From: Bog-756 sp963824645 | GTDB lineage: Bacteria; Actinomycetota; Acidimicrobiia; Acidimicrobiales; RAAP-2 | Direction of reading: 5' to 3' | Length of the DNA: 64,000 nt | Assembly: GCA_963824645.1 (NCBI GenBank) | Contig: CAWGQC010000002.1 | Location: 14,329-78,328, forward strand | Part shown: positions 26,948 to 35,482 of the stretch, in pieces | How the letters are laid out: every line of letters begins with the position of its first letter | Position numbering within the stretch: position 1 is the first letter of the stretch | Translations under genes and position numbers: made by a program | The notes under the pieces: model-generated | Database searches by the model: none | The model's input: only the letters and a program-made list of their open reading frames with translations | What the model was told of the DNA's origin: nothing

Positions 26948-27553
26948 TCAGTAGGAGCCGGGTTCCGGCGTCGGCGCACGGCGTCTCCTCTTCCGGACCA
27001 CCAGCGCCACCAATGCCAGGGCGAACAAGATGAACAGGATGATCGGCGCGATGAAGACGTGCCACGAGGCCTGCTGGCTGGCCACCATGCCCGGGGTGGA
27101 GAGCAGGTAGGGGTCGCTCGGTACGACCACGCCGCGGATCACCGTTCCCGGGCGAAGCGAGGTACTGCCTGGGATGTCCTGCTCGTAGCGATGGCCGTCG
27201 ATGGTGTACGTCCCTTTGCAGGCGTAGCCGGCGGCGTTCGATCCGCTGCCGCCGAGGAGGCCCAGACATCCCTTGACGGTGACCACCACCGGCACGCCGT
27301 GACGGCGCAGGTTCGTCGTCTGGTCGTTCTTGTGGATACCGACCACCAACAGGACCACGGCGATGGCACCGAGTGCCACCAGGCACACGCCCAGGACCAG
27401 ACGTCCGGCCCGGCGTGGGTCAATATCCACTCCGGCCCCACGGAGCCGGGTCAGGGGGAGGTCGGACGAGGGATCTCGAACCAGTTCATCGGGACCGGCG
27501 GTCGTCCCGTCGGTCCGGGAAGGCGGTTCGGAAGTGATCATTGAGCGGTCCAC
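26948..27553 (-). CDS. Two-helix membrane protein, unknown function
   Basis: 201 residues. Membrane segments are predicted at about 51-72 (VLGVCLVALGAIAVVLLVVG) and 163-187, with an extracytoplasmic domain between them holding two cysteines (Cys95, Cys110) that could form a disulfide and a GTYTIDGHRYEQDIPGS beta-hairpin pattern. This layout recalls DUF3592-type proteins, which carry a short outside domain between two helices, but I cannot confirm membership. The C-terminus is a short Arg/Pro tail. An ATG at 27538 is an alternative start. It is divergent from the cyclic-nucleotide-binding gene at 27685. Confidence 0.75.
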   Translation of the reverse strand: MDRSMITSEPPSRTDGTTAGPDELVRDPSSDLPLTRLRGAGVDIDPRRAGRLVLGVCLVALGAIAVVLLVVGIHKNDQTTNLRRHGVPVVVTVKGCLGLLGGSGSNAAGYACKGTYTIDGHRYEQDIPGSTSLRPGTVIRGVVVPSDPYLLSTPGMVASQQASWHVFIAPIILFILFALALVALVVRKRRRRAPTPEPGSY

Positions 27554-27684
27554 GGGTCGACTACCAATCGCACCGCGGGCCGGGCCGCTGCGGCACTGTC
27601 GGGAGCGTAGCAGCGACGAAGCCCCTGCTCTCTGGCCGTGTGCGGGTCAACGCGGATCGCCCCACCCTGGGGTAGCCTCCGATC

Positions 27685-28107
27685 ATGAGCGCCAAATCGG
27701 CTCCGTTGGACCTCAAGAGCATCTGGATGTTCTCGGGCTGTTCGTCCTCCGAACTTCGCAAGATTCGGGGGTCGCTCGACCAGGTGACGGTCCCTCCCGG
27801 GAAGGTCCTAGTCGAGGAGGGTCGGATGGGGATGGAATTCTTCCTCATCGTCAGCGGCACAGCCGCCGTCACCCGCGAGGGCAAGAAAGTGGCGACGTTG
27901 GGGCCGGGCAGTTACTTCGGCGAGCTTGCTCTTCTCGACCGGAAGCCCCGATCGGCGTCGGTGGTATCGGAGACGGACATGGACCTGCTCGTTCTCTCAC
28001 AACGCCAGTTCAACAGCCTGTTGGAATCGGTGCCGACCATCTCACGCAAGATGCTGGCCGCCATGGCCAACCGGCTGCGCGAGGCTGACGCCCGCGCCTA
28101 CGACTGA
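27685..28107 (+). CDS. Stand-alone cyclic nucleotide-binding domain protein
   Basis: 140 residues making one cNMP-binding fold: FLIVSGTAAVTREGKKVATLGPGSYFGELALLDRKPRSASV includes the phosphate-binding cassette with the GELALL and R-S-A residues that contact the cyclic nucleotide. There is no helix-turn-helix and no membrane or enzyme domain, so unlike CRP it cannot bind DNA by itself. It probably signals through a partner. Crp-like and channel-like versions are excluded by length. The phosphate-binding Arg is present, so ligand binding is likely preserved. Confidence 0.88.
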   Translation: MSAKSAPLDLKSIWMFSGCSSSELRKIRGSLDQVTVPPGKVLVEEGRMGMEFFLIVSGTAAVTREGKKVATLGPGSYFGELALLDRKPRSASVVSETDMDLLVLSQRQFNSLLESVPTISRKMLAAMANRLREADARAYD

Positions 28108-28144
28108 CGTCGGCCGGCGACCCAGGCGACAGACCCAGGGACGC

Positions 28145-30250
28145 TCACTCCGTCCCCGTGTTCTCCTCCATCGAGGTCTGAGCAACGTTCGTTCCCGCTC
28201 CGACGGGCATCGGTCCGTCGCTCATCGACTCCTCCAGAAGTTGGGAGACATCGAGGACCCGGACATCATCCTCCTTGGCGTTGGCTCGCACCGCGTCGTC
28301 CAGCATGATCATGCAATAGGGACAGGCCGTGGAGACCACGTCGGCGCCGGTACCGAGCGCCTCCTCGGTGCGCTCCATGTTGACCCGTTTCCCTATGTTC
28401 TCCTCGAGCCACATACGGGCCCCGCCGGCTCCACAACAAAATCCCTTCTCGCGGCAGCGCTTCATCTCCACCTGGGTGGCCCCAGGGATGGCATCGATCA
28501 CCGACCGGGGTTCGTCGAAGATCCGGTTGTGACGGCCCAGATAGCAGGGGTCGTGATAGGTCACCGTGCCCCGGTAGCCGCTGCCGGGGACCAGCTTGCC
28601 CGCACTGACCAGGTGGTCGAGGAGCTGGCTGTGATGGATGACCTCGAAGTCCGCTCCGAGGGAGGGGTATTCGTTGGCCAGCGAGTTGAAGCAGTGGGGA
28701 CAGCTGGCGATCACTTTCTTGACCTGGGCGTTGGTCAGGGTCTCGATGTTGGCGCGGGCCTGCTCCTGGTAGAGGTACTCGTTGCCTAAACGCCGAGCCG
28801 GGTCGCCCGTGCAGCTCTCCTTGGGGCCGAGGATGCCGAAGCTGACCCCGGCCCGCTTGAGCATGCGGGCGGTGGCCTGGGCCCCCTTGCGGGCCCGCTC
28901 ATCCAGGGCACCGGCGCACCCCACCCAGTAGAGGTACTCGATGTCATCGGGGATGGTCCCCTTGATGACCGGAACCTCGAAGTCGAGCGACTCGATCCAG
29001 TCGGCCCGCTTGGAGGAGCCGAGGCCCCAAGGGTCTCCCTGGTTCTCGATGTTCCGGAGCATCAGGCCCGCCTCGGTCGGGAACCGGGACTCCATCAACA
29101 CCTCGTAGCGACGCATGTCGATGATTGTGTCGATGTGCTCGATGTCTACCGGGCACTGCTCCACGCAGGCGCCACAGGTGGTACACGACCAGAGGACGTC
29201 CGGATCGATGACGCCGGGGACCAGCGTTTCGACGTCCAACCCGGTGGCCCGGTTGTTGGCCATGACCCTGTCAGCCGAAGCGAACAGGTTGTCGCGGAGA
29301 TCCATGATCAGGAGCTTGGGCGAGAGCGGCTTGCCCGTGTTCCACGCCGGGCACTGGGACTGGCACCGACCACACTCGGTGCAGGTGGCCATGTCGAGCA
29401 GCTGCTTCCACGAGAAGTCCTCGATGCGACCGGCTCCGAACACCACCTCGTCGTCTTCGCCCACATCCTCCATCGACATGTCCGGTGTCGAGGCCAGAGC
29501 ACCCAGCGCCCGGGGCCGGCGCGAGGTGGCCACGTTGATCGGGGCCAAGAAGATGTGCAGGTGCTTGGAGTAGGAGACGAAAACCAGGAATCCGGTGATG
29601 ATGGCGATGTTGGCCAGCAGGGCCACCGTCTCGATGACGCTGTTGACGCCGGTGCCCAGGGGGGCGAGGGCCCGGGCCAGGGTGTGAGAGGCGAACGCCC
29701 ACCATCCGTAGGGGAAGTTGCCCGTATTGACCTGGGCGGCCCGGTACAGGAGCAGGGTGATGATGACTCCCGAGATCATGAGAAGCACCAGCCAGGCCGC
29801 ACCGGTGTGCGAACCGAAGAATCGGGATCGTCGGTTCTCGCGCTTGGGCGAGTGCTTGACCCGGATGCCCACAAAGACACCGAGCGAGACCAGAACGGCG
29901 ACGGCGAAGAAGTCCTCTACGAACCCGATCACCGCGGTGTGTCCGATGAGGGGAATGTGGAAGTCGCGCTGGAACAGGCAGCCGTAGGCCTCGAGGATGG
30001 TCAGGAGCAGGATAGTGAAGCCCCAGAAGGTGAAGGCGTGGGCCAAGCCGGGCACGGTCCACTTGAGCAGCTTCTTCTGACCACCGACTTCGGTCAGTTC
30101 GGCCTCCACCCGCTTGGGCACGTCCCGGAATCGGTTGGGGACGGCCGTTTGGCCGGACGAGATAAGCCGGTAGAGCCAGTAGAACCGTCGGCCGGCGATG
30201 GCGAACATCACTGCCGTAATACCGAGCCCTACGGCGAGTCTGAGGGGCAC
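28145..30250 (-). CDS. Membrane-fused (Fe-S)-binding reductase, HdrD/GlpC-like
   Basis: 701 residues from GTG 30250, with an AGGAGG ribosome site. The first ~250 residues hold five to six membrane helices like the nitrate-reductase gamma/HdrE cytochrome module. Two ferredoxin-like clusters follow (CTECGRCQSQCP and CTTCGACVEQCP). Then come two cysteine-rich CCG domains; the second carries CCGAGGARMW and CPYC. The first CCG copy reads VGCAGALDERA and CPHC. Such fusions move electrons between the quinone pool and a soluble donor, often the ETF of fatty-acid oxidation. The actual partner is not encoded next to it. Actinobacterial relatives are usually annotated as iron-sulfur-binding reductases. 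Confidence 0.88.
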   Translation of the reverse strand: MPLRLAVGLGITAVMFAIAGRRFYWLYRLISSGQTAVPNRFRDVPKRVEAELTEVGGQKKLLKWTVPGLAHAFTFWGFTILLLTILEAYGCLFQRDFHIPLIGHTAVIGFVEDFFAVAVLVSLGVFVGIRVKHSPKRENRRSRFFGSHTGAAWLVLLMISGVIITLLLYRAAQVNTGNFPYGWWAFASHTLARALAPLGTGVNSVIETVALLANIAIITGFLVFVSYSKHLHIFLAPINVATSRRPRALGALASTPDMSMEDVGEDDEVVFGAGRIEDFSWKQLLDMATCTECGRCQSQCPAWNTGKPLSPKLLIMDLRDNLFASADRVMANNRATGLDVETLVPGVIDPDVLWSCTTCGACVEQCPVDIEHIDTIIDMRRYEVLMESRFPTEAGLMLRNIENQGDPWGLGSSKRADWIESLDFEVPVIKGTIPDDIEYLYWVGCAGALDERARKGAQATARMLKRAGVSFGILGPKESCTGDPARRLGNEYLYQEQARANIETLTNAQVKKVIASCPHCFNSLANEYPSLGADFEVIHHSQLLDHLVSAGKLVPGSGYRGTVTYHDPCYLGRHNRIFDEPRSVIDAIPGATQVEMKRCREKGFCCGAGGARMWLEENIGKRVNMERTEEALGTGADVVSTACPYCMIMLDDAVRANAKEDDVRVLDVSQLLEESMSDGPMPVGAGTNVAQTSMEENTGTE

Positions 30251-30267
30251 TGCATTCCTCCTAGCGG

Positions 30268-30283
30268 GTTACTGAAGAGTAAC
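30268..30283. promoter_or_regulatory. GTTACT/AGTAAC dyad upstream of the Fe-S reductase
   Basis: GTTACT (30268-30273) and AGTAAC (30278-30283) make a perfect 6-bp inverted repeat with a 4-base gap, 18-33 bases before the GTG start of the Fe-S reductase gene and just downstream of dcd. It could be a regulatory site or a small hairpin in the leader. Confidence 0.35.
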
Positions 30284-30312
30284 AAAGCGCGGGCGGGCGC
30301 TTCTCTGAAGGG

Positions 30313-30876
30313 TCACGGACGGAAATTGTCGGCGTACCGGCTCGGGGTCGGGCCCCACTGACCCTGGTACTTGGAGCGCAAGCCGTCCGACCCGTAGGGG
30401 TTGTCGGCCGCCGTGGTCATCTGGAGAAAGCTGATCTGGCCGATCTTCATGCCCGGGTAGACGGTGATCGGCAGGTTGGCCACGTTGGAGAGTTCCAGGG
30501 TGAGGTGGCCGTCCCACCCGGCATCCACGAAGCCGGCAGTGGAGTGGATGAGCAGCCCGAGCCGGCCGAGGGACGACTTCCCCTCCAGACGGGCCACCAG
30601 ATCGCTGGGGAGCGTGACCTTTTCCTGGGTGGAGCCCAGCACGAACTCCCCGGGGTGGAGGATGAGCGGGTCGTCCCCGATGTCGACCAGTTCGGTGAGG
30701 TCCTCCTGGTCCTCCCGAACATCGATCACCCGGCTGGTGTGGTTGCGGAAGAGCCGGAAGTAGTGATCGACGTGAAGGTCCACCGAAGAGGGCTGGATAC
30801 AGCTCTCATCGAAGGGCTCGATGACGATGTGACCGGCGGCCAGTGCTTCACGGATAGAGCGGTCGGAGAGAACCAT
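30313..30876 (-). CDS. dcd: dCTP deaminase (probably bifunctional dCTP deaminase/dUTPase)
   Basis: 187 residues from ATG 30876. The protein converts dCTP to dUTP and, in actinobacterial and some archaeal forms, on to dUMP. KSSLGRLGLLIHSTAGF and the GHLTLELSNVANLP segment around the active site are almost identical in style to the bifunctional mycobacterial enzyme. The C-terminal KYQGQWGPTPSR loop is also conserved. The frame is open far upstream, but nothing before the MVLSDRSI start is conserved. It is a trimeric cytoplasmic enzyme supplying dUMP for thymidylate synthesis. Confidence 0.95.
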   Translation of the reverse strand: MVLSDRSIREALAAGHIVIEPFDESCIQPSSVDLHVDHYFRLFRNHTSRVIDVREDQEDLTELVDIGDDPLILHPGEFVLGSTQEKVTLPSDLVARLEGKSSLGRLGLLIHSTAGFVDAGWDGHLTLELSNVANLPITVYPGMKIGQISFLQMTTAADNPYGSDGLRSKYQGQWGPTPSRYADNFRP

Positions 30877-31274
30877 GCCGGACAGACGATAGTGGTATGC
30901 GCATGTGCAGGTGGATGTCCTCTGTGGCCCGGGCCGGCCACCCGGTTTTCGGGGGACCGGGCGTCTCACCAGGCCGGCCGGGGACGCCCCCGCTCGTCCA
31001 GGGAAGCTATCCGTGCGCAGACGGTCTCCAGGTGCGAAGATTGCAACTAGCAGTTGCGGGATCGGTGCCCGGTCCAACGCAGAGGCCGTGTTCGAGCCAG
31101 CGGAGGCCGAATGGACTTTGCGCCGGGAAGGTGGTGCGAGCTCGCAACGTGGCAGACGGGAGGGCGGATTTGACTCGGGCCAGGCGGACGGCACCCGTGA
31201 CGATCGAGGGAGGCAAGGGGAGTCCGGGATGGCGGGCACCCCCACCCCCCAGTCGAGCCCCACCCCCTGCTCGA
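30877..31274. other. Gap upstream of dcd and the 4-TM protein
   Basis: About 400 bases between divergent dcd and the 4-TM membrane gene. It contains the dyad GCAACT-N3-AGTTGC at 31043-31057. The plus frame is open through most of it, but the encoded stretch is low-complexity and Pro/Arg-rich, and is not supported as protein. A GTG at 31197 is an alternative start for the membrane gene. Confidence 0.4.
31043..31057. promoter_or_regulatory. GCAACT-N3-AGTTGC dyad, copy 1
   Basis: A perfect 6-bp inverted repeat with a 3-base spacer (AGC), 167 bases before the dcd start. The same arms with the same spacing occur at 51576-51590. Dyads of this form are typical of MarR or TetR family operators. Confidence 0.4.
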
Positions 31275-31928
31275 ATGCGGCCCCGGTCTGGTGCCCCGGT
31301 CTTCGCCGATCCTGGCCTGGGGGTCGAGTGGCCGACCTTCGTGACGGGGGGCGACGAGCAGAGGACCCGCTCTTCGGGCGTGCCTTCTCCGTCCCCCCTT
31401 TCGAGGTCGACCGACTCTCCTCTCTCGAGGTCGGCGGACTCGCACCTGTCGGCGGCGGCCGACTCCCCTCCTGCCAGGTCGGCGGACCCGCATCTCTCGG
31501 CCGTCTCGCCGTACGCGTCGCCGGTCCTGGTGGTGGTGGCCGCCTTTGCCATCCTGGAGGGATACCGCTGGTTGGACGTACTCCCGCCGGACGGCCTGCG
31601 ACCCTCGGCAGTCGTGTTCGCGGCCGTCACTGTTCCCCTTTTTGCGGCAGTCACCGGTGGGGGTTTCGGCGGGCGACGATGGGCGGCACGGGCGGTCATC
31701 ACAGCAGACTGTCTCCTGGTTGCCGTGACGGTGGTTGCCCTCATCGACCCTCGGGCCCCCGTCGCCCAACTGATGGGATCGACGGACCTGCTGTTCGCCG
31801 TCAGCGCGCTGGCTGCGGTCCTGGTCAACGAACGTTTCACCGACGGCGAGCGATCGAGGACCGACGGGCGGAACCCGGCGACGGAGCAGCCGTCCGGTTC
31901 AGACGGGAGACGGGACGGCTTGGTCTGA
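31275..31928 (+). CDS. Four-helix membrane protein, family copy A
   Basis: About 217 residues if translation begins at ATG 31275; the start is uncertain. A Ser/Asp/Arg-rich N-terminal stretch made of DNA repeats is followed by four membrane helices. Key segments are ILEGYRWLDVLP at the end of helix 1, LRPSAVVFAAVTV in helix 2 and STDLLFAVSALAAVLVNERF in helix 4. The protein at 58727 has the same plan and matching segments (ILVGYRWLGVIP, RPSALVFAFLALW, SELLVASVAGAFLLVDER), so the two are paralogues of an unnamed family. Its 3' end overlaps the repaired 3' end of the convergent TetR-like gene by 30 bases. Confidence 0.65.
   Translation: MRPRSGAPVFADPGLGVEWPTFVTGGDEQRTRSSGVPSPSPLSRSTDSPLSRSADSHLSAAADSPPARSADPHLSAVSPYASPVLVVVAAFAILEGYRWLDVLPPDGLRPSAVVFAAVTVPLFAAVTGGGFGGRRWAARAVITADCLLVAVTVVALIDPRAPVAQLMGSTDLLFAVSALAAVLVNERFTDGERSRTDGRNPATEQPSGSDGRRDGLV
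31396..31499. repeat. Imperfect ~26-bp repeats in 4-TM copy A
   Basis: Four degenerate units sharing the core AGGTCGGCGGAC/TC encode repeated D-S-P-L-S-R-S-A-like residues just before the first membrane helix. Copies differ by several bases, so the expansion is older than those in the purine genes. Confidence 0.5.
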
Positions 31929-32712
31929 CCAGTCGGGATCGGGCTCGAAGAAGTGCTGGAGGATGGCTTCGAGACCGACGGCGAACAGTGTCCACTCCTG
32001 GTCCTCACCGTTACGGCCGGTGGGTAGGACAATGCCCTCCAGATGCGGATCCACCCGCTGACGGAGTGAGCAGCCCTCGGCCAGGGCGGCCGACGGCCAC
32101 GCTCAGTTGGCGGGTGGTCAACGGAGCCCGCACCCGCATCCCGACCAGCCCGGCCAGTGCCACGTAGGCGCCCTCCCACAAGGTGGTGAATCCTTCGTAG
32201 CCCAGCAACAGGGCATCGCCAATTCGCTTCTGGTATCTGACCTGATCGTCTCCTTCGAGATTCTGCGCCGTGGCCAGCGCCCACACCGCCAACCAGGTCG
32301 ACCAGTTGGGTGACGCCAACAGGCTGAGGATGTTGGCGGCACCACCGACCCGGCAGACCTCCCGGAGCGACTGACGACGGGCCTCCGGGGTCGAGACATC
32401 GAGGTGATCGATCAGCGGGCCGAGGGCCCGGATGGTTTCCTCGTACTCGCCCAGCCCGTCGGTGAGGGCGATGGTGGCCAGAACGTCGGCCTGATAGTCG
32501 GCCTGATTCTGCCAGACCCTCCGAATGACCGAGGCGTTGGAGAGGCGCACACCGGTGTCAGCCTCGACCCGGTCGAACACCTTCTTGAATGTGAGCGTTC
32601 CCACCCCGATACCGAGGCCCTCTTCGATGACCAGGACACGGCCTGTCTGCAGGAGACGAGAGCGCAGCTCTTCCCGGCTCTGCTTCGGTTGGCGCTTCTT
32701 CTTCTTTGTCAT
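31899..32712 (-). CDS. TetR-like regulator with one frameshift near the 3' end
   Basis: The frame from ATG 32712 encodes a Lys-rich start (MTKKKKRQPKQSREELRSRLL) and a helix-turn-helix region of TetR type (TFKKVFDRVEADTGVRLSNASVIRRVW). As written it stops at 32011 after an unlikely Gly/Ser/Pro tail. Removing one C at 32090-32091 gives instead ALAEGCSLRQRVDPHLEGIV and QEWTLFAVGLEAILQHFFEP to a stop at 31899, a normal TetR ligand-domain end, for about 270 residues. The repair adds about 35 residues and overlaps the convergent membrane gene. Target genes are unknown. Confidence 0.75.
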
Positions 32713-32734
32713 CCGCTGCTCTTCTGCCCGCCAC

Positions 32735-32764
32735 CTACTCTGCCGTCATCTACTCTGCCGTCAT
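32735..32764. repeat. 15-bp direct repeat upstream of the TetR-like gene
   Basis: CTACTCTGCCGTCAT occurs twice in a row (32735-32749, 32750-32764) followed by CTAC. It lies 23-52 bases before the TetR-like start, where an operator for autoregulation would be expected, so it may be a duplicated binding site. Confidence 0.6.
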
Positions 32765-32859
32765 CTACGAACAAGGGGCCTCTGCCCGTCAGCAGAACGG
32801 GGCTCCCTCCGTTGCTGGACTACGGGGACGAACGGGGACGAACGGAGGCCGACCCGAGC

Positions 32860-33861
32860 CTACCGAGAGGGGTCGTCGGCCCCGTGGTCCCTGGACAACT
32901 CCCGTAGCTTCTCGGGGTCCATGTGGGAGTGGGCCACCGCGGCCACCCGGCAGGGCGTGACGGCAACCAAGGTCGACTTGCGTTTCCCGTCCTCGAGGCC
33001 GGAGCGCTCGCCCAGGATGGCCCCGGGGCCGTACTCGGCCAGCCGTTCGCCTCCCTTCTCGACCCGCATCACCCCGTCGAGAACCAGGAAGACGTCTGTC
33101 CCTTCCTCACCCTCGGACACCAGCGTTTCGCCCGCTCGCAGGGTCTGGAATTTCGGCTTGTGCCGTCGGTCCATCAGGTCCACCGAGAGGGCGCGCTCGA
33201 GCGCTGATTCGACGGCCGTCACCAGGGCCGGCGAATCCCGCTCTCCCCACGGTGTGTGCTTGCCAAAAGACTTTCGGTACCAGTCGCGGAAGTCAGTAAG
33301 TCCCGATTTCGCCGCCAGCTTCCCGTCGTGGTCGTAGATCCAGTGACGAGGGAAGCGACTGGCACCCAGCACCGCGAATTGGGGAGGGCGATCGGGGTAG
33401 AGGGTCAGAGAGAGGGTGGTCCAGCACAGCGGGGCCTGCCATTGGATGAAGGGGGCCCGCCGTACCCGTCGGGGCGCCGGGAGTCCGGTCCGACCGCCGG
33501 CGGTCTGAGTGAAGCGCACCCAGCCCTCGCCCGACTCGACCGCCGCCTGCAGGTCGGGAAGAGCCACCGCCTCGAAGGCCCGGCGGAGCCCGGCGACCGA
33601 AACGGTGGTCGACCCCATGAGCCCACGGCCCGCGTATCCGTAATCCACCGGCTGTCCGGAGTCGTCGAACTCGGCCCAGGCATCCAGGAGGTTGCCGAAG
33701 CGGAACCGGTCGGCCAACCGCAGTTCCTCCAGGTCAACGATCACATCCGGCGGTGGTTCGTCGTAATGGGTGAACCCGGCGTCGAACGCCACCCGGGTCC
33801 CGCCGCGCACTGCTTCGGAGGGAATCCACGAAAGCGAAGTGACCGAACCGGTAACCCTCAC
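32860..33861 (-). CDS. Protein with C-terminal cyclic nucleotide-binding domain
   Basis: 333 residues from GTG 33861 with an AAGGTG ribosome site. Residues 1-220 form an unrecognised domain with no membrane helix; they include many Trp, Arg and Phe residues (RFPRHWIYDHDGKLAAKSGLTDFRDWYRKSFG). The last ~110 are a cNMP-binding fold (LVSEGEEGTDVFLVLDGVMRVEKGGERLAEYGPGAILGERSGL). In the cassette GERSGLEDGKRKSTLVAV the usual R-S-A is replaced by K-S-T, so ligand binding may be altered. It lacks a helix-turn-helix, like the other cNMP protein at 27685. Confidence 0.8.
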   Translation of the reverse strand: MRVTGSVTSLSWIPSEAVRGGTRVAFDAGFTHYDEPPPDVIVDLEELRLADRFRFGNLLDAWAEFDDSGQPVDYGYAGRGLMGSTTVSVAGLRRAFEAVALPDLQAAVESGEGWVRFTQTAGGRTGLPAPRRVRRAPFIQWQAPLCWTTLSLTLYPDRPPQFAVLGASRFPRHWIYDHDGKLAAKSGLTDFRDWYRKSFGKHTPWGERDSPALVTAVESALERALSVDLMDRRHKPKFQTLRAGETLVSEGEEGTDVFLVLDGVMRVEKGGERLAEYGPGAILGERSGLEDGKRKSTLVAVTPCRVAAVAHSHMDPEKLRELSRDHGADDPSR

Positions 33862-34042
33862 GCAATCACCTTAAATCGGTGTCCGGCACCGTGCCACTAC
33901 CTCGGCCGCACGGCCTGGGGGCGGAGCGAGGCTGCACACAACTGGCCGGCCGGATCGGACACCGACGGGACTGGTGGGCAAGACTGCGGGCCATGGCACA
34001 GGACTCGGCAAAAATGGCCCGGCGGACCGGGGACAGGGCCCG

Positions 34043-35482
34043 ATGAGCGCTATCGACGTCGTAGTGGTGGGCTCCGGCCCCAACGGTCTGGCCGCCGCCA
34101 TCACGCTGGCCGGGGCCGGGCTGTCGGTCACGGTGATCGAAGGGGCGGAATCGGTCGGGGGTGGTTGCCGCACCGATACCTCTTCACCCGGATACCGCCA
34201 TGATGTCTGTTCGATCGCCCATCCGTTGGTGCTGGCCTCCCCCTTCTTCCGGCAGTCCGCCTTCGACGGCTTGCGCACCCTGCTCCGCCAGCCGGAAGTG
34301 CCCTTCGCCCACCCGCTCGGGGGCCCGGAAGCGGCGGCGGCCCTCCGGTCGGTGGACGAGACGGCTGAGTCCCTGGGACCCGATGGGCCCTTCTACCGAC
34401 GGCTCATGGGTCCCCTGGTCGACAAGGCGGGCGAGATAACCGACGGTCTGCTGGCCCCACTGCGGTCCGTTCCGGCCCATCCCATCGCCCTGGCCCGATT
34501 CGGGCTCCCCGGTCTGCTCCCCATGGACAAGCTGACCGGCCGGCTCAAGACCGAGCGGGCCAAGGGCCTGTTCGCGGGAGTAGGAGCCCACTCCATGGCT
34601 CCTCTCTCGTCTCCGCTCACCGCCGCGTTCGGCATGTTGCTGACCCTCATCGCCCACGCCGAGGGCTGGCCGGTGATCGAGGGGGGCAGCTCGGCCATTG
34701 CCGATGCCATGGTGGCCGAGCTGGAGCGACGGGGAGGCAGCGTCGTCACCGGGCAATGGATCACGTCGTTGGATGAGCTGCCGCGGGCGACGGCCGTCGT
34801 GCTCGACACCTCGACCAAGGGATTCAGCCACCTGGCCGGGGACGCCCTCACGGCGCGCTACCGCAACGCCCTCAGGCGGTTCCGCTTCGGCCCCGGGGTC
34901 TTCAAGATGGACTGGGAGCTTTCGGGCCCCGTCCCCTGGAGCGCCGATGTGTGCCGGCGCGCCGGTACCGTGCACGTGGGCGGGACCTTCGCCGAAGTGG
35001 CAGCCAGTGAGGCCGACGCCTGCGCCGGTCGGCGGTCAGAGCGGCCGTACTGCCTGATCGTCCAACCCGGAGTGGTCGATCCGACACGAGCTCCGGCCGG
35101 ACACCAGACGCTGTGGGGCTACTGCCACGTCCCCTCCGGTTCGGCCATCGACATGACCGGTCCCATCGAGGCCCAGATCGAGAGGTTCGCACCGGGCTTC
35201 GGCGATCTCATCCTGGCCCGGAGGACAAAGACGGCGGTGGAGGCAGAGCTCATCAACCCCAACTATGTGGGTGGTGACATCGGTGCCGGAGCCGCCTCTC
35301 TGCGCCAGACCGTCTTTCGCCCGACACTCCAGTGGAACCCCTACCGGACACCTCTCGAGGGCGTGTACCTGTGCTCAGCCTCGACCGCCCCCGGCGGCGG
35401 GGTCCACGGCATGTGCGGCGTGTATGCCGCTCGCACCGTGCTCCACGATCACTTTGGGGGTCCGGCGCCGCTGCGACCCTGA
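34043..35482 (+). CDS. FAD-dependent desaturase/oxidoreductase, phytoene-desaturase type
   Basis: 479 residues from ATG 34043. The dinucleotide-binding motif VVVGSGPNGLAAAITLAGAG at the N-terminus, followed by the acidic end of strand two (IEGAESVGGGCRT), and the C-terminal FAD contact around YLCSASTAPGGGVHGMCG are those of the carotenoid desaturase/retinol saturase superfamily (CrtI-like). Members act on carotenoids or other polyprenyl chains and are membrane-associated without membrane helices. Substrate is unknown. It is convergent with the geranylgeranyl-reductase-like gene, overlapping it by 34 bases, and lies next to quinone-type genes. Confidence 0.85.
   Translation: MSAIDVVVVGSGPNGLAAAITLAGAGLSVTVIEGAESVGGGCRTDTSSPGYRHDVCSIAHPLVLASPFFRQSAFDGLRTLLRQPEVPFAHPLGGPEAAAALRSVDETAESLGPDGPFYRRLMGPLVDKAGEITDGLLAPLRSVPAHPIALARFGLPGLLPMDKLTGRLKTERAKGLFAGVGAHSMAPLSSPLTAAFGMLLTLIAHAEGWPVIEGGSSAIADAMVAELERRGGSVVTGQWITSLDELPRATAVVLDTSTKGFSHLAGDALTARYRNALRRFRFGPGVFKMDWELSGPVPWSADVCRRAGTVHVGGTFAEVAASEADACAGRRSERPYCLIVQPGVVDPTRAPAGHQTLWGYCHVPSGSAIDMTGPIEAQIERFAPGFGDLILARRTKTAVEAELINPNYVGGDIGAGAASLRQTVFRPTLQWNPYRTPLEGVYLCSASTAPGGGVHGMCGVYAARTVLHDHFGGPAPLRP

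Noticed and set aside
26817..27386. Upstream extension of the membrane protein ending at 26124
   Set aside because: The extra ~190 residues are Arg/Pro-rich, run antiparallel in frame to the gene at 26948, and include two strong hairpins.
30897..31274. N-terminal extension of 4-TM copy A
   Set aside because: No ribosome site and low-complexity Pro/Arg-rich translation; copy B lacks an equivalent.
31007..32284. A 425-codon leftward frame across the TetR-like 3' end and the 4-TM gene
   Set aside because: Only its short middle part (the repaired TetR end uses another frame) is meaningful; the rest is a shadow of the 4-TM gene with low-complexity composition.
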